A DNA stretch of 64,000 bases from positions 52,038,971 through 52,102,970 of the forward strand of contig OV121082.1 of assembly GCA_921293015.1 (NCBI GenBank), given 5' to 3'. Shown here one piece after another: positions 39,736-51,503 of the stretch. The stretch's first letter is position 1. The number at the start of each line of letters is the position of its first letter. The DNA is from Phorcus lineatus. Its lineage: Eukaryota > Mollusca > Gastropoda > Trochida > Trochidae. The position numbers and the translations under genes are program-made. The notes below the pieces were generated by a model. That model was not told where the DNA came from, did no database searches, and saw only the letters and a program-made list of their open reading frames with translations.

Positions 39736-40663
39736 TTTATTGATCAGTCTTATAAAATACATATGTTCTCTGATTCCTATGAGAACACTATTAAGTGAAA
39801 GGTTGAGTTTCCACAAAATGAAAATTGTTGCTTTATAGGAAACTTGCAATTGTTGTAAGCTATACAGTAAACAAGGGCTTTTGTAATGGAAACCCCGATA
39901 TCTCTTCACGTCGTGTTCCCATGTTTCTCACATAAGTAGGAAATATATGTCCAAGCTCATATAAAACACGGCGATGATGGCTGAAACATTGTCCAAGCGG
40001 AACTAAGATAATATTTTCCTTTAAACATTCAACATTGTTTTGCATAAAGTGGATCACGGTTTTTTAAAATTGAAATCTCACAATGACCGTTCTTAATGTA
40101 CATTTTTGGCAGACAGTTTACATATCTTATTAGATTTAAAACCTTGCATTTATTTCTTATAGTATAACATTTATAAAATAAGAAATATCAACTGCACCAC
40201 TGACAAGATTATTTATTAAGTTTGACACAAATAATCAAAATATGTTGCATGTGTTTCATTATCAATCATTGATAACAAGTAAATCAATTTATACTTATCT
40301 GGAACTCAAAACTTTACGTCTCGTTGGTGCATCTGTCTCCCATCTACAGAGACAAACTTTGATACATAAAGGAGTGTTTTAAAACTTTTATTAAACTACC
40401 CTGTAGCCACGTAATAGTTGTTCCATGATCGTTTTGCTAAAGTCTGACCATTGCAATGGAAGGTAGCATGATCATAATGTTCGTGTAAGAAAATAACCAT
40501 CTCATAAAGTTCAGATCACTTTGCGTTTGGGCGATGTAACAAGTTTCGTTGATCATGGGTTTGAGCTTGAATTGGTGAATTTGTCACATGCTCTGCAAAC
40601 ATGTTTTGTAGTCAGGACATACTGAGCCCATTTTAACACGATTTCTGTTGAGAAATTGAAATA
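39736..40663. other. Non-coding DNA, nothing recognised
   Basis: No feature identified between the SINE fragment and the Tc1-like element. Confidence 0.4.
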
Positions 40664-40927
40664 TACTATCCCAAAAAAGTAACGCATAGGTGATTTTTCA
40701 TAATTGAAATCGAAATATTTTTATTTTTATTATTTTTATTGTCCAAAAAAGTAATGATATTGATGATACTGACAAGTTGATTTCGTTTTCTTTTCCAAAA
40801 ATGGATCTTACATGGAAATGTTGACTTTGGTGAACATTTTAATGGTAAATCAAAAACGCTTCGCCACAACGCAACACGTGCAATTACGCACGTGAAAGTT
40901 TTGTGGAAAATGCATGCAGTGTGTGGC

Positions 40928-40936
40928 TATAAAAAG
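40928..40936 (+). promoter_or_regulatory. TATA box of the Tc1-like transposase
   Basis: TATAAAAAG lies 62 bases before ATG 40990, a normal distance for a TATA-driven transcript starting near 40958. The function is inferred from position. Confidence 0.5.
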
Positions 40937-40989
40937 GGATGCCGCATTCGGATTTGCCACTTGTTTGGAGATTGATTGTAAGACACTCC

Positions 40990-41989
40990 ATGGTGGCACG
41001 TCTTGACGCTATAACAAGAAACATCGCCATCGGAAGACTTCAAGCTGGAGAGTCCCAATGTTCGGTGACAGGACGTCTCCACGTTAGCCAGAGCACCATT
41101 TCAAGACTTTTCGACAGGTTCTTTCAGACCAACACGACAAATGACAGGCAGGCCATGTGTCACCACACCAGCTCAAGATCGCTACATCCGGGGCATCCAT
41201 TTGCGTTATCGCACAACTACTGCCGAGAATACTGCAGGCAACATACCAGAACTGAGAAGAATTTCAAGCCAGACTGTAGGGAACAGCTTGAGGGAGGATG
41301 GATTGAGAGCCAGGAGACCCTACGTTGTCAACGTTCCACGTCGTCAACACCGTGCCAATCGACTTCGTTGGTGTAACATAGTTGGTGTTTGGAATCTTCG
41401 CAACTAGCGCCTAGTTTGGTTCGGTGATGAATCCAGGTTCCTATTGCGGAGGCGCGATGGCAGAAACCGTGTTTAATGGCGTCGGAACGAACGTTTTGCC
41501 GCTTACTGTGTTCTTGAGGTGGACAGATTTGGTGGAAGCAGCGTTATGATGTGGGCGGCGATATCGTACACTGGTCGCACCAATTTAATCCACGTTCATG
41601 GAAATTTGACGGTCGTACGCTACAGAGACAACATCCTGCAGCCACACCCCCTACCCGTTATTGACGTCCAATGTGAACTGTTCCAGCAGGACAACGCCAG
41701 GCCACATGCTGGACGAGTCACTGGAGATTTCCTCGCCAGAAACAACATTAATAAGTTCCAATGGCCGTTTCGTTACCAAGATTTGAATGCAATTGAACAT
41801 CTTTGGGATGAACTTGATCGACGTCTTCTTCAGCGTCAACAACAGCCTCAAACTCTACAAGAACTGGCTCTATTTGTGCAGCAGGAGTGGCAGTCGATTC
41901 CAAAACCAACCATATAGCGTCTAATCCAGTCGATGCCAAGGCGGGTGAGAACTGTCATCAACGCACAAGGTGGCCACAACAGATGCTAA
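40990..41989 (+). pseudogene. Tc1-like DD34E transposase, frameshift and three stops
   Basis: Cut-and-paste transposase that binds the terminal repeats and cuts and joins DNA in the nucleus. The N-terminal third holds a helix-turn-helix DNA-binding region (AIGRLQAGESQCSV, then VSQSTISRLFDRF). The catalytic DDE triad is visible: D at 41426 (FGDESRF), D at 41690 (QQDNARPH) and E at 41795 (AIEHLWDELDRR), with 34 residues between the second D and E. Damage: a frameshift around 41142-41150, then in-frame stops TAG 41405, TAA 41474 and TAG 41915; the natural stop is TAA 41987. The start is placed at ATG 40990, not ATG 40939, because a TATAAAAAG box at 40928 would put transcription start after 40939. 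The length of about 333 codons fits the family. All catalytic residues remain, so inactivation looks fairly recent. Confidence 0.92.
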
Positions 41990-42260
41990 CTTTCTACGGA
42001 CGTCTGTGAAATATTGTGAAAGCCATATCTAATGTTTTTACGTAATTTCGTTAATTGATATTTCCTTAAATCTGATGTAAAAAATCACACTTGTAACTTC
42101 ATTTCCTTTCAATTTATATGCGTTTGAAAATACAACAATTTCTCCTAACAAATCTGGCTATGCGTTTCTTTTTTTGGATAGTATATATATCTTTTATTTA
42201 TAGGTCAGGAAGAAATATAAGCTTGACCCTTTAATTCTTTTGAGTAGTACATTATAAACA

Positions 42261-42720
42261 ATGATCTTCAGAGATAAGGCTTTAAATGGGTTTTCTTGTT
42301 TTACAAAAACTCTTGGTCCAATTATAATAAATGGCGTTTCTTTTCGCTTCTTTATCATTGATTATTCAATATTGAGGACGCATATCGTCATTGAAATACA
42401 CGTAATGATGAAATGCGAATACGTAGATGTGATTATTTGCCATTAATTAATAAAACTTGTTAACGGGTGCGTTCACACTGAAGGAGTTGACGTCCCTAAT
42501 GATATAAACCAAGTTAGAAGGGTCTTCATTTCGATACTCTTTGTGAACATTGTGAAAACTCCGTCTCCTGTCGCTTTGCATCAAGGAACATAAGACATCC
42601 GTACAAAAAGACTAAATCAGCAAAATCCGAGCACATCCAAGCCAAAACCCGACCACAAGATCCTCTTCGACGATATCAAAGTCCTGTGAACCAACAGCTC
42701 AGACTACGAGATTAGAAAGT
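42261..42720 (+). pseudogene. Decayed coding region, Cys-rich segment, unassigned
   Basis: Open plus-strand frames follow the Tc1-like element: 42261-42446 (61 codons), an overlapping pair of stop-free stretches at about 42463-42593 and 42511-42715. The latter starts with a compact cysteine motif, CEHCENSVSC, followed by a basic tail (RNIRHPYKKTKSAKSEHIQ) ending in a stop near 42715. The spacing suggests a metal-binding or disulfide-bonded C-terminus, but no family was recognised. Frame changes within a few hundred bases indicate decay. Confidence 0.3.
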
Positions 42721-43233
42721 GTTTTTAAATTCAACAGAATGTGTCGCTTAGATCCTTCTATGAATCGTGATCAAGGTTATTATCTACCGTCAGCTTCTCA
42801 ATCTAATGAAACCATTCACAAGTGCTTGATGATAGCCATCTGGCTTCCTCTCATGTGTTGTGTAATAAAACAACAACCCCATCACCATGTACATAAACGT
42901 ATATACATGAACTTATTAAATCGTGTCTAGTATAATTTGCTTGACAACGGTGTTGGTATCTACACCGACATGAACCACTCTTGCAATAAAGAAGTTGTAG
43001 ATCAATAGAAATTGTTCCCATTCGTGTTACCAACTTTTCAATGCCTCTAAAGGAAGCCACACAGTAATGGAGGTAACTGTTAGTGATAAAAATTGTAGTG
43101 GTTGTCCATGACTTCAATGAAGATTATCTATGCTCATTGTTGGACACATTATACGTGTTGATACTGCGACAATATTTAACGGGTAATGACAAATTATCAT
43201 TCCTCAGTTTTATTGATTTTGTAATTCTCACAA

Positions 43234-43434
43234 TTGATAAAGGATAGGAAGATAATCTATCATTTCCCGTCAGGAGTTGGTTATTGTTTATATTGCCCAT
43301 ATGTCCATTTTAAGTCAAACCGCGAACATTTGAAACACTCGTTTCACTTTTATGGAGCCGACAAAAAGGGAATGATAAAACATCAATATGCGAGTGACAT
43401 TACCTGTGTTTGCTTGTTACAGGCCTCTAAATAG
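43234..43434 (+). pseudogene. Short ORF with C-x2-C...H-x2-H pattern, unassigned
   Basis: A 66-codon frame contains YCLYCPYVHFK followed by EHLKHSFHFYG: two cysteines two residues apart, then histidines about ten residues later. This is reminiscent of a C2H2 zinc finger but the spacing (10, then 2) is not canonical. It lies close to the other ORF remnants. It could be part of the same decayed gene or chance. Confidence 0.25.
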
Positions 43435-43462
43435 TACCTAGTGAAAGTTTGATTTAGATAAA

Positions 43463-43690
43463 CTAGACATTTGATTGTTCTGGGAGAAGATTATCATCTT
43501 TTATAATTGAAACCTCAAAGTTTGTAAATGTGATTGATATCAAGAGGTTAGCGAAGCCTGCATGGCCGAAGAAACCCGAACAGAAAAAACCTGGGACTTT
43601 GCCGTCCGCATCATGAAATAGCTGCTCTAGGTATGTGGTCAACATGTTTGAACGAAATCTGTTGCGTGCTTCGGGACACAACTTTTCACT
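43463..43690 (-). pseudogene. Short minus-strand ORF with protein-like composition
   Basis: A 72-codon frame on the minus strand with an ordered composition (CPEARNRFRSNMLTTYLEQL, then DADGKVPGFF and a Gly/Phe-rich stretch). The underlying DNA is richer in CpG than its surroundings. It may be an exon or another fragment of the neighbouring decayed region in inverted orientation. No family is recognised. Confidence 0.25.
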
Positions 43691-44190
43691 CTAGTTTGAT
43701 TAATTTTCATAGATTATTTACTTGATCATTTAACATATTTGCGTCGGCACATGTATTTAAACTCCAAAACAATAATAAACCTATTTCAAAAGCAGAAAAT
43801 TGGGTAAAGCTCTGTGTAGCCTAATGAGTAAAAGGGCAATGATAACAATCGAAGGGACTGAGTAGCGTGTCTTCTAAGCTGGATTCACAAACCCTCAGAA
43901 CTTCATTTTCTTAAATTAGACGTTTTGGAATTGTCATTTTGGAAGCATACGCTAGGCACTGTATCATCACGAGAAATAAAACCTCACCTCAACCCCTCCA
44001 TAGTCTTTGAAATTGAGCAAGTGAGTGTGTTATAAGACAAACTTGCGTAATATTGCAGCCATTAGCGATGTTTTTGCAGTTGTATAGGAAGCTGCGACTA
44101 AACTATTTAAATTTTGCATTATACTTTGTGTTAACATTTTTCTTTTAATTGAATAGCAAAGCAACATATTTCAGAATTGCTTTTGCATTG
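43691..44190. other. Non-coding DNA, nothing recognised
   Basis: No feature identified. Confidence 0.4.
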
Positions 44191-44199
44191 AAAATATCC

Positions 44200-46560
44200 A
44201 TACTCATTAGATTTGACGATTCATTTCAATCTCCGTGGAAATAACTGACTTTTTCAGTCCATAGATGATTTACAAGATACTGACAATTTGCATCGTTTCT
44301 TCTTAGTCTCCAGATAGCCTTAGGACCAATTCTGCACAAGAACGTTCACGTGTAATTTCCGCAGCTTGCTGCAAAACCATTTAAATAACATAATGGATGT
44401 GACAGTCATACTTCCTGTCTTTGCAAGTTCTCACAACGTTCATTAAAGGCCCTTATTTCAAAATGTATCATCATTTCTGAATGCAATTAAATTATTATAA
44501 AACAAATAGAATATGGGTTGTCAAAGTGAACATTCAAAACTATCTCTCATAGTTTGTGTGTGGATATTAAGGAGTTGAAGATAAAAATCTAACTGAAATG
44601 ACATGATGATCTTGACGAAAGTTAATCTGAAATATTTCTGCAATAAGATTTCGTCGAATTTCCAGGCGTAAAATATAAATAAGATATATATCAGCATCAT
44701 CAAGAAGTTATTCGAACATTGTCAAAAACAACAGAAATATACTTCCTGTTGACATTGTGAAAAGCAAAACCTTCAGAAATAAATGTTACCATGGACTAGG
44801 AATTATCGCTTGGTGATGTTACATAAGCTCTGCACAATTCTTTATTAAAAGTATTTGAGCGTAGGTAAGGATGGATGAAAATTAGTTAGTGGGTACATGT
44901 TTCAGTATGTCCATGTGTGACATTCAAAAGTAAATTTGTCGGGGTCTGGTATGATAGAATTGTTCTGAAGTTGGTGTCTTTTTTTGTAACTCGGGTGACT
45001 TCTATTGACGTCCCCTTGACCTTATCGTGGTGTGGTGGTTTGCGTGCTTCAGAGATCCCGAGAGCTTGCCAATCGGATCTTAGATACTCGACGGTCAGAA
45101 ACCAGACCAAATGGAGTCGTTCTAAAACCTGCTATCTCTCTTATAGCCTGTCATTCCGTCTTTTCCCTTATCCTTTTGCTCCCTTCTCCCTGATTGTTTA
45201 CTCTCTACATAATGCATGCAATCCACACGTTTATTAACTGAAATAGTGTTCAAAACACGCTAAACACCGACTTACACACACTCACTCGCTCTTCTGTTGA
45301 CAAATTTTGTGTTTACAATACTAATATGCTTTACCAATACACTAGTTATTTCTGGTTTTTGCACATTATTTAGAAATAATTCTATCTATTACATGTCCTT
45401 ATATTCCCTGGAAGTATTTAGGATTTACTGTGTAAACACAACCAGTAAATCGCAGTCTGACAATATGGTAAAAAATTTAAGTCTCCGATTTTAGTAATTT
45501 AACTAACCCAAGGATATGGATAGGTTTGGGATTAGTTTCAAAGTATAAAACATCTTTTTTAAGGATTAGTTATACTCTGTGATACGTAATGATCTTAATA
45601 TTTGAACATGAAAATTTGAACACTTGATACAAGGAAAAGTTCCCAAAATTTGAATGTGACAAATCTTTGTTCAGCAGCTACATATGCTGTAAAAGTATAT
45701 GTTTGTACGTCCAATTAACAGTTCAATTAGCAATTTCGAACATAAATTGCATGTTTGGCGTTACAATGATCATACCGATTATCTTGGACATGATATCTCT
45801 GTAACTCTTACACATCCGAAGAGTAAGGGAACAATATACGTATCTTTGGAAATATTCTTAATGTCTCATTGTCTCAACATGGATTGAACTGTTACTGAAA
45901 AAATTCGGAAGGAAAGGTTCAACATGTCCCTCTTTTATTGCAGTATTAATGATAACCTTTGATTACTTCATATGCTTCTGCTAAACTTACTTCTTACAAA
46001 AATATTTGCACGTGTACAGCGATCGATTTATCTTAATATATTCAGAAAATTCACTTTTTTCTTTCAGGTTATCAACGGATGTCTCACCGATGAGGGAAAA
46101 CCACTCGGGACTAGCAATATTTGCTTGTGCAATTTCAGGAGGTTGTTGTAAAACGGAATTAAGGCATATAAATAACATCAGGCTGTGGCACATCTGACTT
46201 CCTGACTTCGCAATGAGGCAGACGGTTCATTTTGGCCTATTCTGCTATTGATTAGGGATGCTGCTTGTTTGCAACAGAATAAAATGACCACACATTTTGC
46301 TGTTAGCCATCCATAAGTCAATTACCATTAATATTTTGCTCTGAAATGATACCAGAGACAATAAACAAGTGACATTCAAGTTTTTTTAATTTACATATTT
46401 TGTAGTTTAAAAAGAGTGCTCCTTTAGTATCAATTAATGACATTTATATATTTTAGATAGAATGATAGTAAAGGTATATAAGGACATCAATCCTGTTATT
46501 TGAAAAAAATACGTTTAAAAGCATGAAGATTCTATTCTATACTACGAGTGTCCCTGGCTT
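44200..46560. repeat. Cluster II partial unit 3
   Basis: Third copy of the second half of the cluster II unit, same orientation. About 44260-44440 matches 25440-25610 and 30950-31095; 46080-46280 matches 26410-26610 and 31760-31950; about 46450-46510 matches 26815-26870 and 32258-32320. The recurring module occurs at about 44345-44430 and 46125-46215. A SINE-like repeat has been inserted at about 44930-45240. Confidence 0.75.
44930..45240 (+). mobile_element. SINE-like dispersed repeat (family B), plus copy
   Basis: A GC-richer insert containing GTGGTGTGGTGGTTTGCGTGC, AGATCCCGAGAGC, CGACGGTCAGAAACCAGACC and GTTCTAAAACCTGCT, shared in order with the minus copy at 15610-15810. The first segment resembles a tRNA D-arm/box A region. 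The remainder does not resemble the SINE at 56188. The 106-codon open frame across it (44917-45237) is not considered a gene. Confidence 0.45.
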
Positions 46561-47815
46561 AGTTTTCTGTAAAAATTTCCCGATCAGCTATGTTCATTTA
46601 ATGTAAAAATGAACAATATTGTCTTCTTCTTCTTCTGTTGCTTGTGTTGATTATTCAAACAATGTCGTTGGTTACACTTGGATACAGAGACAATACTTCA
46701 GTAAAAAGAATCACCAAAGATATCTACCGAATGTATCAATAAATTGATTCGCAATTAATCACAAAATTACAATGGCGGGATAATATTATTCCATTAAATA
46801 CACACTGAATGTACCTATAACTTTGCTCAAATGGGTCTTAAGTCTTTTGATATCTAAACACAGGATCAAGAAAAGGTTTGTATGATAAACATTTAGCCAT
46901 CTGGACAACTACTGTTGATAAAACTATGATGTGTCCATGGCCGTTCTTGACAAATAACATAAAAATGGATGGCGGTGATAACATTGAAAGGTTTCTTCAA
47001 GCAAAAACCGTCAATTTGGTGGAAATCTTGTATCTCTGATAATTACAACACTGCATACATCTCCATGCACAACTCACTGTCCACATAAACATTGCAAAGT
47101 TGTGTTATTCTTATACAATTGTCAGCTAAGCATTGCATCAGGTACAAATACCATTTCTCAAAGTGCAAAGAGAAATTTGCCTTTTGATACCTCAACACAC
47201 AATTAATAAAAGATTTTGATTTCGAGTGGAAATGTTTCACATGGTAGCAATGTCTGGACAGATTGTTTCTTTTGACCTTCAAATAATTGTATAACTCGCT
47301 GCGACCCCTTTCTAACAGCTACAACGCAATACACATTTTATTGTTGTTTCTATCAGCTATACCCAAAATATTTCCGAGGACCATTGAAAAAACGCAAAGA
47401 TGCAGAAATGATTAAATCCTAGGAACTGTCGTTCATATGATAAAAATGACTTCTACTGAAGGTAGCAAAAATATGAAGATGACACCATTCCTTGTACAAT
47501 AAGTGTTATATCAGATTGAACTTGATATTCTTATCGTGGCAATACATTGGTCATTTGACTCTGTGTTGTATAAATATTTGTAAAGATTCAGGGTATAAAA
47601 CCGTAAAATATCATACATAGCATTCACAGAAGACATTATTTAAGCGTATAACAATGACATCAAATTACACAAAAATAATAGTTGTGACTGGACGACAGTA
47701 AACACCGATATTTACTGATTTATCTGAGTCTGATTGTTATGCCTAAGATCAATCCTTTTGCTCATAGATCACCTGTATAAGATGGCCAAGAACATTCCTA
47801 CAACCAAATGAGCTT
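46561..47815. other. Non-coding DNA, nothing recognised
   Basis: No feature identified between clusters II and III. Confidence 0.4.
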
Positions 47816-47819
47816 AATA

Positions 47820-50800
47820 TGTTTTCATACATTTGGTTTTGTCACTACAGTGCAATTCTCATTCGTCACCAAAAAAGCAAACTTGATTTTCTTTAAGACC
47901 TTAATATGTGTTTAAAAATGTTTTAAGCTGTACATGCTGAAAACAATCTTTCTGGTCATAATAAATAACTGTGAAATATCAAGCCAGGTTCTATAAAAAC
48001 AAAATTTACATTGAACCCTATTTAATTAGAGCTTTTTAGTATGAAATACAAAATGAATCTTGAATAGAGATCCTAGTGCACTGAATATATATTTAATATA
48101 AATACCCCTAATAGTATTTATTTATTATAGATTCTCGTTCATCGACATTTTGTGTGATACTTTTACATCCCACCCGTTCCCTCGTCTGGCTTGTGTATTT
48201 GTTGCCCCTCAAAGACACAACTTTTTCCAAACACATGTAATCTTATTTTGAACGACTGTATATGGTTTCGTTCACTGGGTTTTTAATGTATCAATTGCCG
48301 CAATGTCTTCCCTGGTCGGTGAAGGGTCCGTTGGGCATTGATAATGTGTTTTAAATCGATAGAATCTATCCTAGGTGATACAAATGGGATACAATAAGGA
48401 GACAGTGGTATTGTAAGAACGAGAGGTGTTGTAAACATTCAGCTCTCAATACACAATTGGAAAACGTGAAATATGAAGAGAAGGCTGTGACTGATGAAAT
48501 GCATCTTCACTTTTTTGGTTTCTTTTGAAATACGTATACTCATTTTAAATTACTCTTTATGTATGCTGTTGACAATGTCAAAATATTTCAAATAGTGATG
48601 AAAACATTAACACCATTACTAACTGAATGTAAAATGCAATAAGTCACAATAGCGATATAAATATTAATGAAAAGTATCGATTTGATAAACAAGGTACTGA
48701 AGATGTATGGTATTTTTTTTCAAATAATGTACATTGTTTTGTAGTAATAGTCATCCTAGACAGTTACCAGTATATAATTTTAACATTACTCACGAAACCA
48801 CTATCTCTAATCAGATATAAATATTTATCATTTGGTTGTTGTGTGGCGGCTTCCAGGGTTATTCTCAGGTAAGCAACCAAAATATTCTTTTTGAAACCAT
48901 AATTCTATGTTTTATGTGCTTAATATATCTGTTTTATTATCTATGTTTTACTGTTTTACACAGAAGTATAAAACCTGTTTTGCCTGATGACAACTTCATA
49001 TTTGTTATTATTGGTATCATTCCATAGAAGGTTTCCACCTTTGATCGATTTAGTTTAAATTTGAAATGGCTTAATGGGTTTAATTCCGTGGCTATTCTTA
49101 ATGATACCACCTTAAGCAAGAGTTTGTCTTAATGTTTGCTTATCGCTCGACAGGACATGGTTTGTTATATAAAGATTAAGCATAAATGAGCAGGTTCGCT
49201 ATAAACAAATCAACGAGAGGGTGATATCTGGCTATTTTATCGTAGAAAAAAAGTCAACGGACAATATGGAACTCATGCTTTAAGGAACTTGGTGTATGTT
49301 ATTATGATTCCTTACATTTATGAATATGCAATGTATTGCGATTTCATCATAATAACTTCAATGGTATGACTAGAATTTAACGTTTTCTATTTATAAGTTA
49401 ATCAAAATAACTTCATAAATAAGTTAATTTTTGATTCACGTCCATTTTCATTAGCTTTGTAATTGATAAATTAATTAAGTTGGTGCGGTGATATACTATT
49501 GATTAAAACGATTAGAATAGTTAAGACTAATTACAATTTATCTCTATGTAATTCGCAATAGAATAAACTTGTGAAACAAAAACATGAGAAACAAAAGATA
49601 GCATGGAGATCAATAAATTAAAGGCTATGTCTGATCTTCCACAACCTGAGAAGAAGGAATTGTGGTCATTTACAATTGCTACAAGGAGATATATATTCAG
49701 AATTGTGTTTATTATATATAATATTCATTTCTTGATTTATCTTATTGTGTAAGTTGTTTGCTGATCATGTGTATCGACAAATACGAAAATAGTAACATTT
49801 ACAAAACATGTATTAGTTGCAAATATCGGCACATGACCAGTCAGTATTTTAGCCGATCAATTACCTATGAAACATATATGAAATAAAATATTTTTTCGAT
49901 TTTAGGATTACAAAATGATCTCCATATTTTTAAATTCCCGTTCTTCTTTCATCTTGTTTGATATAAAATGTAATTTTACATCAGTAAATTGATCCGTTAA
50001 TTGTGACTGAGAGAAATTTAGAGTGCTTAATAAAGCATACTTTTCATCTGCAAACATAAGTAATGATCATTTTAGATAAGAACAAAATATATGGAGGACA
50101 AAATGACAGGTTTGTCATGCAATTGGTACACAGCTAGATCAGTAGCAAAAACGCAATCACTGATTATGATATAATCATATAAGTGATCTTTTTATAAAAA
50201 TATTTATGATATAGTTAATAACAGAAATAAAAGTGAAAACGTATTTTGGCATGCCCTCAACTTAAAATTTGAAAAGAAGAGATTTAATCAAAATTTTATT
50301 AATAAAAGATAAGATGACTGATAGTCTTAGCAGTGAATATAGTCAATGACAAAATGGTGTAGTGGAATATGGTCTTTTTTTCATATTTGAAAATTTCATC
50401 CAACATAACAAAAACACTGGAAGGCAGACCATTCATAAGGGATGTATATAAATGACACTGTTAAATGAGACGTTAAGAGAGAATCATTAAATTGATTGTG
50501 CAATTAGTATTCAAGAGATGACAAATCATCAATATCTTTGTCAGTTTCTATAGTGTAAACGTTCCAGTCACACCACAAAGAACCGTTGATGAAGTTCATC
50601 TGCAGAATCATGAATCAGTTGTTGATATCATCTTTCATAGGAAGGAAATGGTTCAATGGAAAATAGTGCTTGTGGCAATACTAATGTTCCATGATATCAT
50701 AGATATCAAATACGGGAGAATCCGTTGCAGCTATTTTATTTTCAAACATTCTGCTTGTTACACCATGTAGACATCTCTCTGGGCTTACTTGTATGACAAG

Positions 50801-51430
50801 ACTTGATTACTGCCTAAATTGTTAACAATCTGACCTGCATATGTGATTAGCATTTGGTCTAATCATTGAGAATTGGTATGAAATGCACGTTACTATCACT
50901 TATAGTGAGTGCATTAAAATGGTTAAAATTTCTAATGTATGACAGAGGAATAAAACGACAATTCTTTGGATATGTTTGTGTTTATTGTCTTCACAACAAT
51001 AACAACTGAGATCGAAGAAGACGTTACCGTGGTTTCTGGAATTTGTATCAGATATTCATTCATTTTTGGCTGTTTATGAAAGCTTATGTCAGATTTGTCA
51101 GGTGGTGTCTTTTGGTACATTGTTTTCACATGGAAATTGGCTCCTGAGTCGCTAAATTATACGGACATCATTTTGAGTATGCTGATGATAGATCTAGTTC
51201 CTGTAGCATAGAGACTATGTTTCAGTATATCGGATATCAAATGTTACAACTAGAAAAACTATCTTAAAGTAACGCGATCTCGTTTTGACCCACATTCGAA
51301 ATTCCTTCTTTTTATGCAAGCATATCAGAATATTATTTTTACAAAACGCCACTTCCGCTGTTGCTATTCTCTGTGATACTCTTATGTTATTGCCCAACTT
51401 GTGGAGCTATTGTAAAGACACGCCTCCTCA

Positions 51431-51503
<73 letters not shown>

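Larger units (their letters stand above)
40666..42181 (+). mobile_element. Tc1/mariner-type DNA transposon, complete ends, inactive
   Basis: The termini are inverted repeats of 24 bp: 40666-40689 (CTATCCCAAAAAAGTAACGC...) and the reverse complement of 42158-42181, matching at 22 of 24 positions. Both sides are flanked by TA (40664-40665 and 42182-42183), the target-site duplication diagnostic of the Tc1/mariner superfamily. The total length of about 1.5 kb is usual for the group. The single encoded gene is a transposase with a frameshift and stops (next entry), so the copy cannot move unless served in trans. The element separates two stretches of unassigned ORF remnants. Confidence 0.93.

Noticed and set aside
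44917..45237. 106-codon ORF
   Set aside because: It spans a SINE-like repeat insertion and its surroundings; no support as a gene.
50932..51129. Minus-strand ORF partly shared with 60560-60620 (QPKM.EYLIQI motif in both)
   Set aside because: The similarity is limited to about 16 codons, with as many replacement as silent changes, and the frame breaks on both sides in unit 2. The duplication explains it.
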